From Bacteroidaceae bacterium (GTDB taxonomy: Bacteria; Bacteroidota; Bacteroidia; Bacteroidales; Bacteroidaceae): 64,000 bases of DNA. Position 1 is the first letter of the stretch; the number at the start of each line of letters is the position of its first letter. Under the pieces are notes generated by a model that searched no databases, was not told the DNA's origin, and saw only the letters and a list, made by a program, of their open reading frames with translations. Both the position numbers and the translations under genes were made by a program. Location of the stretch: the NCBI GenBank assembly GCA_017557005.1, contig JAFZFZ010000063.1:1-64000 (forward strand). Reading direction: 5' to 3'. This document shows positions 18,745 to 27,475 of this stretch, piece after piece.

Positions 18745-18918
18745 TAATTTTAATCAGCTTCGCTGCTTGAAATTAGGCGGCGCTTCGGAAATATCCAAAT
18801 AAATTTGATATTTCTCTCAGCTTGCACTATCTTTAATCAGCTTCGCTGCTTGAAATTAGGCTGCGGCTCAGGAAAACTCAAATAAATTTGGTTTTCCGTT
18901 CGCCTTGCACTAATTTTG
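18745..18918 (+). repeat. Tandem 83-bp promoter-carrying repeats before the LptF/G gene
   Basis: The -7 positions fall at 18745 (TAATTTTA), 18828 (TATCTTTA) and 18911 (TAATTTTG), each 83 bp apart. Units share TTAATCAGCTTCGCTGCTTG, AAATTAGGC, AAATAAATTTG and CTTGCACTA. Only the last has a consensus -7 box. The unit matches the single copy before lon. Confidence 0.85.
18887..18918 (+). promoter_or_regulatory. Promoter of the LptF/LptG-family gene
   Basis: TTTG (18887-18890), 20 nt, TAATTTTG (18911-18918), at the end of the tandem repeat. The ATG at 18940 lies 21 bases downstream, implying a very short leader. Confidence 0.8.
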
Positions 18919-18939
18919 TACCTTGAAATAAAAGTAGAC

Positions 18940-20052
18940 ATGAAGAAGCAGGTAAAAGATAGATTTCTGACAAGGCTCGATAGGTACATCATTGCGAAGT
19001 TCCTGGGGCACTATTTCTTCTCTATCGCTCTGATTATCTCTATCGCTGTGGTGTTTGACTACAACGAACATATCGATAAGTTTGTGGCCAACGAGGCGCC
19101 GTGGAGTGCCATCATCTTTGACTATTACCTCAACTTCATCCCTTACTTCTCGAACCTCTTCAGTCCGCTCTTCGTATTCATCGCGGTGATATTCTTCACC
19201 TCGAAGCTGGCCGAAAACTCGGAGATTATCGCCATGTTTTCTACCGGTACGAGTCTGCACCGACTGCTGAGGCCCTACATGCTGTCGGCCCTGCTCATCG
19301 CGGTGCTCACCTACGGACTGGGTGCCTACGTCATCCCCAAGGGGAACGTGGTGAGGCTCGAGTTTGAGAACGTGTACAAGAAAAAGAAGAAGGTGGAGAA
19401 CGCGCGCAACATACAGATGGAGGTGGAGCCGGGGGTGATAGCCTACATTGAGCGTTTTGAGAGTAGCAACAATACGGCTTACCGATTCTCGCTGGACCGC
19501 TTCGAGGGCAACTCGATGAAGTCGCACTTCACGGCCCGCACGCTGGTGTATCAGGGCGACAAGGAGCACCCGCACCGCTGGAAGGCCAAGAACTGGCAAC
19601 ACCGCATCATAGCCGACTCGAGCGAGGTGATCACCAGCGGTCTGCAGATGGATACCATCGTGCAGGTGGAGCCCTACGACCTGCTCATCACCAAGAACCA
19701 GCAGGAGACGCTCACCTCACCCGAGCTGAAACAATACATTGACAAGCAGCGCCGCCGTGGCATTGCCAATATCAAGGAGTTTGAACTGGAGTATCACAAG
19801 CGCATAGCGACCTCGTTTGCGTCGTTCATCCTCACACTCATCGGTCTGTCGCTGTCGGTGAAGAAGGTGAAGGGGGGCATGGGTCTCAACCTCGGTATAG
19901 GCATCGGACTGAGCTTCGGATATATCGTGTTTCAGACCATTTCGTCGACCTTTGCCGTGAATGGCAACATGCCGCCCATAGTGGCTGTGTGGATACCCAA
20001 TATCGTCTTCCTCATCGTGGGCATATACCTGTATTGGAAGGCTCCGAAGTGA
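18940..20052 (+). CDS. LptF/LptG-family LPS export permease
   Basis: Inner-membrane permease of the YjgP/YjgQ family, part of the LptB2FG transporter that extracts LPS. The start is ATG 18940 (MKKQVKDRFLTRLDRYIIAK, 370 residues). The N-terminal pattern LDRYIIAKFLGHYFFSIALIISIAVVFDY is the family hallmark. A periplasmic jellyroll-like domain lies between about 130 and 260, and three more membrane segments fill the C-terminus. Whether it plays the LptF or the LptG part cannot be decided. It stands apart from tgt because of the accessory region, and its promoter lies on a repeat. The downstream envelope genes make functional sense with it. Confidence 0.9.
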   Translation: MKKQVKDRFLTRLDRYIIAKFLGHYFFSIALIISIAVVFDYNEHIDKFVANEAPWSAIIFDYYLNFIPYFSNLFSPLFVFIAVIFFTSKLAENSEIIAMFSTGTSLHRLLRPYMLSALLIAVLTYGLGAYVIPKGNVVRLEFENVYKKKKKVENARNIQMEVEPGVIAYIERFESSNNTAYRFSLDRFEGNSMKSHFTARTLVYQGDKEHPHRWKAKNWQHRIIADSSEVITSGLQMDTIVQVEPYDLLITKNQQETLTSPELKQYIDKQRRRGIANIKEFELEYHKRIATSFASFILTLIGLSLSVKKVKGGMGLNLGIGIGLSFGYIVFQTISSTFAVNGNMPPIVAVWIPNIVFLIVGIYLYWKAPK

Positions 20053-20173
20053 GGCCCCTCCTAGCCTCCCCAAGGGGAGGTAACAAAGATTTAACTGAAC
20101 AAAAAAATATAAAAACTACTAAAAACCACAGTTCCACAAGTCCTCCCCCTGGGGAGGATTTAGGTGGGGCCTC
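20051..20173. repeat. MITE-like element between LptF/G gene and helicase
   Basis: The ends GAGGCCCCTCCTAGCCTCCC and the inverse of GATTTAGGTGGGGCCTC form imperfect terminal inverted repeats of about 22 bp, with inner CCCCAAGGGG and CCCCCTGGGG hairpins. The left end overlaps the permease stop codon. Confidence 0.6.
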
Positions 20174-20183
20174 ATAAAAAGAC

Positions 20184-21485
20184 ATGGATTTCTACGATCT
20201 TGACCTCAATGATGATGTGCTCGACGCACTCGACGCAATGAACTTTACCACCTGTACGCCGATACAGGAACACACCATACCGCCCCTGCTCGAGGGTCAC
20301 GACCTTATTGGCGTGGCGCAGACGGGTACGGGCAAGACGGCTGCCTACCTGCTGCCCATACTGAGCATGCTGAGCGACGGTGGTTTCCCCACGGATGCCA
20401 TCAACTGCGTCATCATGTCGCCCACCCGCGAGCTGGCACAGCAGATTGACCAGGCCATGGAGGGATTCTCATACTATGTGCCGGTGAGCAGCGTGGCCGT
20501 ATATGGTGGCAACGATGGCATACGCTACGAGCAGGAGCGCCGCGGACTTGCGCTGGGTGCCGATGTGGTGATAGCTACGCCGGGCCGCCTCATCAGTCAC
20601 ATCTCGTTGGGCAATGTGGACCTGTCGCGCACCTCGTTCTTCATCCTCGATGAGGCCGACCGCATGCTCGACATGGGTTTCTACGACGACATCATGCAGA
20701 TCGTGAAGCAGCTGCCCGAGAACCGACAGACCATCATGTTCTCGGCTACCATGCCCGACAAGATACAGAAGCTGGCGGCTACCATCTTGCGCAACCCCGT
20801 GGAGGTGAAGCTCGCCGTGAGCAAGCCTGCCGAGAAGATTGTGCAGACGGCCTATGTGTGCTACGAGGTGCAGAAGATGGGTATCATCAAGAGCCTGTTT
20901 CGCGACACGAAGCCCGAGCGCGTGATCGTGTTCTCGTCATCGAAGCTCAAGGTGAAGGAGGTGACTGCTGCCTTCCGCCGCATGAAGCTCAACGTGGGCG
21001 AGATGCATAGCGACCTTGACCAGGCACAGCGCGATGCCGTGATGCGCGAGTTTAAGAGCGGACGCATCGATATCCTCGTGGCTACTGACATCGTATCGCG
21101 CGGTATCGACATTGACGACATCCGCCTGGTGATCAACTACGATGTGCCGCGCGACTGCGAGGACTATGTGCACCGTATCGGACGTACGGCACGTGCCGGT
21201 GCCGAGGGCTGCGCCATCACCTTCGTGTCGGTGGATGATCAGTCCCGCTTCGCTGCCATCGAGGAGTTTATCGAGCGCGACGTGTTTAAGCTCCCCGTAC
21301 CCGAAGAGCTGGGCGAGGCTCCGGCCTATGAGCCCAAGAAGAGTAGCGGCAAGGGCGGCAAGGGCCGTGGCAGAGGTTCCCGTCGAGGTGGCAAGGGCCG
21401 TAGCACCAACCAGGGAGGCAAGAACCACCGCGGTGGCAAGAAACGCAAAGGCGGTGAGGCAAATGTTAATAAATGTGGAAAATAG
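20184..21485 (+). CDS. DEAD-box ATP-dependent RNA helicase
   Basis: RNA-unwinding ATPase of the RhlE/CsdA type, 433 residues. The helicase core is complete: Q motif FTTCTPIQEHTIP, Walker A AQTGTGKT at 45-52, PTRELA, DEAD at 156-159, SAT at 187-189, and the C-terminal RecA domain with RGIDIDDI and HRIGRTAR. The last 55 residues are a low-complexity Gly/Lys/Arg tail (GGKGRGRGSRRGGKGR) likely to bind RNA without specificity. It probably acts in ribosome assembly or mRNA turnover. Which named paralogue it is cannot be decided. It precedes the folding-factor cluster by about 100 bp. Confidence 0.95.
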   Translation: MDFYDLDLNDDVLDALDAMNFTTCTPIQEHTIPPLLEGHDLIGVAQTGTGKTAAYLLPILSMLSDGGFPTDAINCVIMSPTRELAQQIDQAMEGFSYYVPVSSVAVYGGNDGIRYEQERRGLALGADVVIATPGRLISHISLGNVDLSRTSFFILDEADRMLDMGFYDDIMQIVKQLPENRQTIMFSATMPDKIQKLAATILRNPVEVKLAVSKPAEKIVQTAYVCYEVQKMGIIKSLFRDTKPERVIVFSSSKLKVKEVTAAFRRMKLNVGEMHSDLDQAQRDAVMREFKSGRIDILVATDIVSRGIDIDDIRLVINYDVPRDCEDYVHRIGRTARAGAEGCAITFVSVDDQSRFAAIEEFIERDVFKLPVPEELGEAPAYEPKKSSGKGGKGRGRGSRRGGKGRSTNQGGKNHRGGKKRKGGEANVNKCGK

Positions 21486-21581
21486 GAGGCTGTTGTAATA
21501 AATTTTGTAAAACGGCAAGCTGGTGTCTGGCTTTTTCACTATTTTTGCACGATAATGTAGTAAACAAATAATATAACAGAT

Positions 21582-23006
21582 ATGAAGAAACTGATATCTT
21601 TGCTTTGTGCCTTGATGGCCTTGCAAACCGTGGGCGCTCAAACCGCTGACCCTGTGGTGATGACCGTGAATGGGGTGGACGTGACCCGTTCGGAGTTTGA
21701 GTACTCGTTCAACAAGAACAATACCGACTTGGTGGTGGACAAGAAGTCGCTCGATGAATACGTGGAGCTGTTTGTAAACTACAAACTCAAGGTGGCTGCT
21801 GCGCTGGATGCTCAGCTCGACACCATGGAGACCTTCAAGAAGGAGGTGGCCGACTATCGCTCACAGCAGGCCGAGGAGTACTTGGTGGACAATGACTTCA
21901 TCGAGAAGGAGGCACGCAACACCTACCAGCAGACGGCTGAGCGCATCGGTCCCGACGGACAGTTTAAGGCGGCTCACATCCTCATCCGTCTGACTCAGCA
22001 GGCTACTCCCAAGGAGCAGGCGCAGGCAAAGGTGCGTATCGACTCTATCTATGCGGCGCTGAAGGGTGGGGCCGACTTCGCTGAGCTGGCTAAGACCCTG
22101 TCTGAGGATCCCGGTACGGCACGCGAGGGTGGCATGCTGCCCTGGCTCACACGCGGACAGCTGCTCAAGGAGTTTGAGGTGGCTGCCTTGGCTCTGCAGC
22201 CCGGTGAGATGAGCGCGCCCGTGTTGTCGCCCGTGGGATACCACATCATCTATATGAGCGAGCGCAAGCCGTTTGAACCCTATGAGTTTCACCGTGCTTC
22301 CATCATCCAGTTCTTGGAGCAGCGCGGCATACGTGCGCATGCCAAGCGCATGATGGGACAGAAGTTGGCCGCTCAGATGGGCAATGTGACTCCCGAAGAG
22401 GCATTGGCAAAGGCTGAACTGGAGCTCGATGCCCAGTACCCCGAGTTTGGATTCCTGATGAAGGAGTTCTACGAGGGCTCGCTGCTCTATGAGATCAGCA
22501 CACGCGAGGTATGGAACAAGGCCGCCGAGGATACGGAAGGACTGGAGAAGTACTTCAAGAAGAATAAGAAGAACTACAACTATGAGGAGCCCGTATACCG
22601 CGGACTCGTGGTGCACTGCGTGTCTGACGACGTGCTGAAGAAGGTGCAGAAGTTGGTGAAGAAGCAGCCACAGAAGGAGTGGGTGAAGGTGATTCGCGAA
22701 GCCTTCAATAGCGACTCGCTCATCCAGGTGAAGATGGTGCGCGGACCCTTCAAGGCGACACAGAACGTGTTTGCCGACTACTACGCCTTTGAGCAGGGCG
22801 AGCGCCCCGATACGGTGCCTGGATTCCCCGTGACAAGTGTGATAGGTAAGATGCAGAAGAAGGGACCGGACAGCTACGAGGATGTGCGCGGACCGGTGAC
22901 TGCCGACTATCAGAACCACTTGGAGCAGTTGTGGGTGAAGGAGTTGCGCAAGCGCTATGCCGTGACGCTCTACCCCGAGGCATTGGAGACGGTAAACAAA
23001 CACTAA
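21582..23006 (+). CDS. Periplasmic parvulin-type peptidyl-prolyl isomerase
   Basis: A 474-residue secreted folding factor with signal peptide MKKLISLLCALMALQTVGAQ. An N-terminal SurA-like chaperone helix region (VTRSEFEYSFNKNN...) precedes a rotamase domain at about 125-235, with FKAAHILIRL, GADFAELAKTLSEDPGTAREGG and PVLSPVGYHIIYM. The last 200 residues look like a degenerate second domain. It would assist outer-membrane protein folding. It heads a run of three related factors followed by an OstA-like protein and mutL, a layout I associate with Bacteroidales generally. Confidence 0.9.
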   Translation: MKKLISLLCALMALQTVGAQTADPVVMTVNGVDVTRSEFEYSFNKNNTDLVVDKKSLDEYVELFVNYKLKVAAALDAQLDTMETFKKEVADYRSQQAEEYLVDNDFIEKEARNTYQQTAERIGPDGQFKAAHILIRLTQQATPKEQAQAKVRIDSIYAALKGGADFAELAKTLSEDPGTAREGGMLPWLTRGQLLKEFEVAALALQPGEMSAPVLSPVGYHIIYMSERKPFEPYEFHRASIIQFLEQRGIRAHAKRMMGQKLAAQMGNVTPEEALAKAELELDAQYPEFGFLMKEFYEGSLLYEISTREVWNKAAEDTEGLEKYFKKNKKNYNYEEPVYRGLVVHCVSDDVLKKVQKLVKKQPQKEWVKVIREAFNSDSLIQVKMVRGPFKATQNVFADYYAFEQGERPDTVPGFPVTSVIGKMQKKGPDSYEDVRGPVTADYQNHLEQLWVKELRKRYAVTLYPEALETVNKH

Positions 23007-23025
23007 AAAAAATATAGGTAACGTG

Positions 23026-23889
23026 ATGAGATATTGCAGACAAGGCATACCCTTCGTGGTATGGATGCTGGTGGGCGTGTGGACCATGGTGGCCTGCCAG
23101 GAACCGACAGAGCATGGTGGAAAGACTCCGCTCGTGCAGGTGGAGGACCAATATCTCTATGCCGAGGACGTGGCCAAGGTGTTGCCCTTCGGACTGAGCG
23201 CTGCTGACAGTGCTGCCTTCATGAAGGACTATCTGCGCAAGTGGGCCGAGGAGCAGACACTATACAAGCAGGCCGAGCGCAACGTGACGAACAACGAGCG
23301 CATCAATCAGCTGGTGGAGGAGTATCGCCGCTCGCTCATACTGAACGACTACGAGAAGCTGCTGATACAGCAGCAGATGAGCGAGGTGTTGCCCGAAGAG
23401 GACCTGCAGCGATACTACGATGGGCATAAGGAGTTCTTTGTGCTGGATGAGGCTGTGGTGAAGGGCGTATTCTTGAAGGTGCCGGTGGGCTCGCCCGACC
23501 TGAAGGAGCTGAAGAAGTGGTATAAGGACAACTCGGAAGCAACACTGGAGAAGCTGGATAAGTATGCTTTCCGCCATGCGGTAATCTATGAATATTTCTA
23601 TGACCAATGGTTGCCCATCTCTGAACTGGAGGGTAAGGTGATTGTTAATCTGGAGGAGCTGAGCGCCAGCTTCGAGAAGCAACGCAACATCGAGATTGAA
23701 GATGAGGCCTACTGCTATCTGCTGCATGTGGAGGAGTATAAGCTCAAAGGTGAGGTGAAACCGTATGACTTGGCTCGCTATGAGATTGTTGACCTGCTGT
23801 CGAACGCCCATCGCGTGGAGTTCATGCAGAAGGTGAAAGGTGATTTGTATAATAAGGCTCTGGATAGGGGCAGAATAATATATTATTAA
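23026..23889 (+). CDS. SurA-like lipoprotein without a parvulin domain
   Basis: The start is ATG 23026, with a GTG one codon earlier. A lipoprotein signal with lipobox MVAC (Cys26 or 27) leads into an alpha-helical chaperone-like body with VEDQYLYAEDVAKVLP and FMKDYLRKWAEEQTLYKQAER, which resembles the SurA N-terminal fold. I see no PPIase core, so it is likely a folding chaperone rather than an isomerase. It is sandwiched between two rotamase genes with 19 and 4 bases of spacing, so all three are one transcript. Confidence 0.8.
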   Translation: MRYCRQGIPFVVWMLVGVWTMVACQEPTEHGGKTPLVQVEDQYLYAEDVAKVLPFGLSAADSAAFMKDYLRKWAEEQTLYKQAERNVTNNERINQLVEEYRRSLILNDYEKLLIQQQMSEVLPEEDLQRYYDGHKEFFVLDEAVVKGVFLKVPVGSPDLKELKKWYKDNSEATLEKLDKYAFRHAVIYEYFYDQWLPISELEGKVIVNLEELSASFEKQRNIEIEDEAYCYLLHVEEYKLKGEVKPYDLARYEIVDLLSNAHRVEFMQKVKGDLYNKALDRGRIIYY

Positions 23890-23893
23890 GAAT

Positions 23894-25246
23894 ATGAAAC
23901 AGTATAAACTATGGGTGGCCCTCTGCACTGTGCTGATGGCTGTGCCTGCGGTGTCGCAAGATAATGTAATCGACGAAGTGGTATGGGTAGTGGGCGATGA
24001 GGCTATCCTCAAGTCTGACGTGGAGGAGTCGAGATTGTACTTCATGATGTCAGGACAGAAGATGGAGGGAAATCCCTACTGCGTGATCCCCGAGCAGTTG
24101 GCCATTCAGAAGCTCTTCCTGCACCAGGCGGCCATTGATAGCGTAGAGGTGAGCGACCAGGAGGCTATCAACGAGGTGGAGCGCGAGATGAATATGCGCA
24201 TCAGTCAGATTGGCTCGAAGGAGAAGATGGAGGAGTACTTCGGTAAGACCTCGACTCAGATCCGTGAGGAGCTGCGCGAGACCGTGCGCGACCGTATGAT
24301 TGTGGAGCGCATGCAGCAGAAGTTGTTGGGCGATATACGACTCACCCCGGCGGAGATCCGCAAGGGCTACGCGCAGATGAGCAGTGAGGAGATTCCCTTC
24401 GTACCTACACAGGTGGAGGTGCAGATTATCACGCAGCAGCCCGAGATTCCGCAAGAGGAGATTGAGCGCGTGAAGGCCGAACTGCGCGACTATACGGAGC
24501 GCGTAAACAGTGGTGAGGCGCAGTTCTCTACCTTGGCGGTATTCTATTCGCAGGACCCGCTGTCGGCACGTCGTGGTGGCGAGCTCGATGCGTTTGGTCG
24601 TGGTGAGATGGTGCCCGAGTTCTCGGCCGTAGCCTTCAATATGACCGAGCCGAACAAGGTATCTAAAATTGTGGAGACGGAGTTTGGATTCCATATCATA
24701 CAGCTCATCGAGAAGCGTGGCGACCGCGTGAGAGCACGTCATATCTTGCGTAAGCCGGAGGTGCCCATCGAGAGCTTGAACGCTTCGATGCACTATCTCG
24801 ACTCATTGGCTGGTGAGATACGCAGCGGCAAAATCTCGTTTAACGATGCGGTGGCATTCTCTGCCGATAAGAATACGCGCAAGAACTTCGGTCTGATGAG
24901 CAATGACCAGACTCTCTCATCGCGCTTCGAACTGCAGGACCTGCCTCAGGAGGTGGCAAAGGTGGTGTATGAGATGGAGGTGGACGAGGTGTCGGCACCC
25001 TTCATGATGATTGACCCCAAGACAGGTAAGGATATCTGTGCCATCGTGAAGCTGAAAAACCGCATCGAAGGCCATAAGGCGACTCCTACCGAGGACTTCC
25101 AGGTAATCAAGGAGGTGATGGAGGGCAAAATGCGCCAGGAGAAGCTGGAGGCATGGATCAAGGAGAAGCAGAAGACGACGTATGTGCGCATCAATGAGAA
25201 TTGGCGCGACTGCGAATTCATGTATCCCGGTTGGGGACAAAACTAA
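23894..25246 (+). CDS. SurA-type chaperone/peptidyl-prolyl isomerase
   Basis: A periplasmic chaperone of 450 residues with signal peptide MKQYKLWVALCTVLMAVPAVSQ. The N-terminal SurA core is clear: DEVVWVVGDEAILKSDVEES and LAIQKLFLHQAAIDSVEV. A parvulin domain follows at about 170-280 (VEVQIITQQP, DPLSARRGGELDAFGRGEMVPEFSAVAFN, EFGFHIIQLIEKRGDRVRARHIL). A second, weaker parvulin-like unit ends the protein. It escorts outer-membrane proteins and may serve the porins and receptors encoded nearby. It is the third gene of the folding-factor operon. Confidence 0.92.
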   Translation: MKQYKLWVALCTVLMAVPAVSQDNVIDEVVWVVGDEAILKSDVEESRLYFMMSGQKMEGNPYCVIPEQLAIQKLFLHQAAIDSVEVSDQEAINEVEREMNMRISQIGSKEKMEEYFGKTSTQIREELRETVRDRMIVERMQQKLLGDIRLTPAEIRKGYAQMSSEEIPFVPTQVEVQIITQQPEIPQEEIERVKAELRDYTERVNSGEAQFSTLAVFYSQDPLSARRGGELDAFGRGEMVPEFSAVAFNMTEPNKVSKIVETEFGFHIIQLIEKRGDRVRARHILRKPEVPIESLNASMHYLDSLAGEIRSGKISFNDAVAFSADKNTRKNFGLMSNDQTLSSRFELQDLPQEVAKVVYEMEVDEVSAPFMMIDPKTGKDICAIVKLKNRIEGHKATPTEDFQVIKEVMEGKMRQEKLEAWIKEKQKTTYVRINENWRDCEFMYPGWGQN

Positions 25247-25276
25247 TCGGCATTGGGGACGAAAGGGACGATAGGT

Positions 25277-27181
25277 ATGCAGTGGCGTAGATGGGTGCTG
25301 GTGTGCTTGATGGGTGTTGGTATGTGCTACATGGCTGTGGCGCAGAAGACACTGCAGGGTGGCAAGCCTCAACGCGTGGTGCCGCAGGAACTGAAGCTCG
25401 ATACGGTGAAGCCGGCCTTCCGTGAGGTGGCTACTCAGCAGCCTCTGCTGAAGGAGCATGACCCGCGTAAGCTGGAAGCGCCGACAAAGTTGGTGGCACC
25501 CACGCAGAGCGCAAAGGCCAAGGAGGCTGCGGTGGACTCTACGGCAAGCCGTGTGAGACGACGCAATGTGGAGGCTGCGGACAAGGAGACTGCCTATAAC
25601 GATACGCTGAGGGCTGAACCTAATGACTCGACGAAGGAGCGATATGTGTATCTGCTGCATGCCGATGAGACTCGCTATAATCAGATGATAAATCCGGATG
25701 CGCAGATTCTTGTAGGCGATGTGGTGTTTCGTCACGATAGCATGTATATGTATTGCGACTCGGCCCTCTTCTATGAGCAGTCCAACTCGCTCGATGCGTA
25801 TGGCAATGTGCGTATGAATCAGGGTGATACCTTGCTGCTCTTTGGCGACAGACTCCACTACAACGGCGATGAGATGTTGGCCAAGATACGTGAGAACGTG
25901 GTGATGATTGACAATGAGATGACACTCACTACGGATAGTCTGAACTATGACCGCACCATTAACCTGGGATACTACTTCAATTGGGGTACGGTGGAGGATA
26001 CGCTCAATGTGCTCACCTCGGAGTGGGGCGAATATGATACGCAGACGAATGATGCCATATTCAACTATGAGGTGACGCTGACCAACCCGAATTTTGTGCT
26101 CACGTCAGATACCTTGCTATACAATACGAGGACGCAGATTGCAACAATCGTGGGTCCATCGAATATCGATAGCGATAGCAATAATATATACTCGACCTTG
26201 GGACGCTACTATACGGCAGATGAGCATGCCGAACTGCTGAACCGCTCTGTGCTGACGAGTGGTGAGAAGCGTGTCGTGGGTGATAGCTTGTACTATGACC
26301 GCAACGAGGGCTATGGCGAGGTGTTTGATAATGTGGTGATGGATGACTATGCCAATAAGATGCGTCTGACGGGCGATTATGTATACTACGATGAGCATGC
26401 CGACTCAGCTTATGCTACGCAACGTGCGGTGGCCATCGACTACTCGCAAGGTGACAGCATGTATGTGCATGGCGATACGTTGCGTCTGCTTACCCGCTTC
26501 CCCGATACCGATTCGGTGTATCGTATCGTGCAGGCTTTCCATAAGGTGCGTATCTATCGTGATGATGTGCAGGCGGTGTGCGACTCGATGGAGTTCAATG
26601 CGCTCGACTCGTGCATGACGATGTATTATGACCCGGTGGTGTGGAACGGACCGCAGCAGATTCTCGGCGAGGTTATCCGTGTATATATGAATGACACGAC
26701 CGTAGAGTGGGCACACGTGGAGAACCAGGCGCTGATAGTGGAGAAGGTGGGCGCTGAGCACTACAACCAGATTAGCGGACGTGAGGTGAAGGCCTATTTT
26801 GTGAATGGAAACATTGATAAGTCTGACGTCATAGGCAATGTGATGGTGGTGTACTACTATAGTGAGGTAGGTGACAGCATCGCTTTCGGCATGAATACGA
26901 CGGAGTGTAGCTATCTTACGGCTTACATGAAGGAGCGTCAGGTAGATAAGTTGTTTATCAGGGATCAGTCCAACGGTGTGTTCTATCCGATTACGCAGGT
27001 TCCGGCAGGTAAGGACCGATTGAGCAATTTTGCGTGGCTCAATAAGTTGCGCCCGATGAGCAAATATGATATTATGGTATGGCGTGGCAAGGAGGAGGAC
27101 CAGAAGTTGAAGACTACGGCACGCCGTGAGGTGCCATTGCCCTCGTTAAAAGGATTGATGGATACGGAAAAGAAAGAATAA
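25277..27181 (+). CDS. OstA/LptA-like LPS transport protein
   Basis: The start is ATG 25277 (MQWRRWVLVCLMGVGMCYMA, 634 residues); a TTG 24 bases upstream reads from near the surA stop and lacks a signal-like start. After the signal peptide and a low-complexity linker, repeated OstA beta-jellyroll units are seen (YLLHADETRYNQMINPDAQILVGDVVFRHDSMYMYCDSALFY; DAYGNVRMNQGDTLLLFGDRLHYNG). These are typical of Bacteroidetes OstA-like proteins that may bridge LPS across the periplasm or organise its assembly. It is cotranscribed with the SurA-like genes, and an LptF/G permease lies upstream. Confidence 0.87.
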   Translation: MQWRRWVLVCLMGVGMCYMAVAQKTLQGGKPQRVVPQELKLDTVKPAFREVATQQPLLKEHDPRKLEAPTKLVAPTQSAKAKEAAVDSTASRVRRRNVEAADKETAYNDTLRAEPNDSTKERYVYLLHADETRYNQMINPDAQILVGDVVFRHDSMYMYCDSALFYEQSNSLDAYGNVRMNQGDTLLLFGDRLHYNGDEMLAKIRENVVMIDNEMTLTTDSLNYDRTINLGYYFNWGTVEDTLNVLTSEWGEYDTQTNDAIFNYEVTLTNPNFVLTSDTLLYNTRTQIATIVGPSNIDSDSNNIYSTLGRYYTADEHAELLNRSVLTSGEKRVVGDSLYYDRNEGYGEVFDNVVMDDYANKMRLTGDYVYYDEHADSAYATQRAVAIDYSQGDSMYVHGDTLRLLTRFPDTDSVYRIVQAFHKVRIYRDDVQAVCDSMEFNALDSCMTMYYDPVVWNGPQQILGEVIRVYMNDTTVEWAHVENQALIVEKVGAEHYNQISGREVKAYFVNGNIDKSDVIGNVMVVYYYSEVGDSIAFGMNTTECSYLTAYMKERQVDKLFIRDQSNGVFYPITQVPAGKDRLSNFAWLNKLRPMSKYDIMVWRGKEEDQKLKTTARREVPLPSLKGLMDTEKKE

Positions 27182-27189
27182 TACGATAT

Positions 27190-27471
27190 ATGGGAATATT
27201 CAATCAACGAAAACCAAGAGGATTTCAGCATCAGTATATTTATGTTGATGAGCGTAAGGAGCGACTCAAAGAGATGGAGGAGCGCGCAAAGCGTGAACTG
27301 GGGATGTTGCCAGAGAGAGAGGCAACGGCCGAGGAGCGTATACGTGGTAAGATCGTAGAGCAGACCACGCATGTGAAGCGCAAACAAGAGAATGATGCTC
27401 CCATCCCAACCAAGCGATTGATTCTTATCTTGGCTTTGTTGGGTATGATTTTGTATGTCTTGATCAGATGA
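27190..27471 (+). CDS. Small single-pass membrane protein, unknown function
   Basis: A 93-residue protein. A charged, helical N-terminal region ([18 protein letters not shown]) is followed by one C-terminal membrane segment ([16 protein letters not shown]), a tail-anchored layout with the N-terminus likely cytoplasmic. I do not recognise the family. It is tightly placed, 8 bases after the OstA-like gene and 4 before mutL, so it belongs to the same operon. Confidence 0.75.
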   Translation: MGIFNQRKPRGFQHQYIYVDERKERLKEMEERAKRELGMLPEREATAEERIRGKIVEQTTHVKRKQENDAPIPTKRLILILALLGMILYVLIR

Positions 27472-27475
27472 TGCT

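Noticed and set aside
21861-23087. A 408-codon open frame on the minus strand across the first isomerase gene
   Set aside because: Antisense to a clear secreted isomerase with signal peptide; the translation is Leu/His-rich with no domain.
24917-25858. A 313-codon minus-strand frame across surA and the OstA-like gene
   Set aside because: It crosses the junction of two real plus-strand genes and has no signal, domain or promoter.
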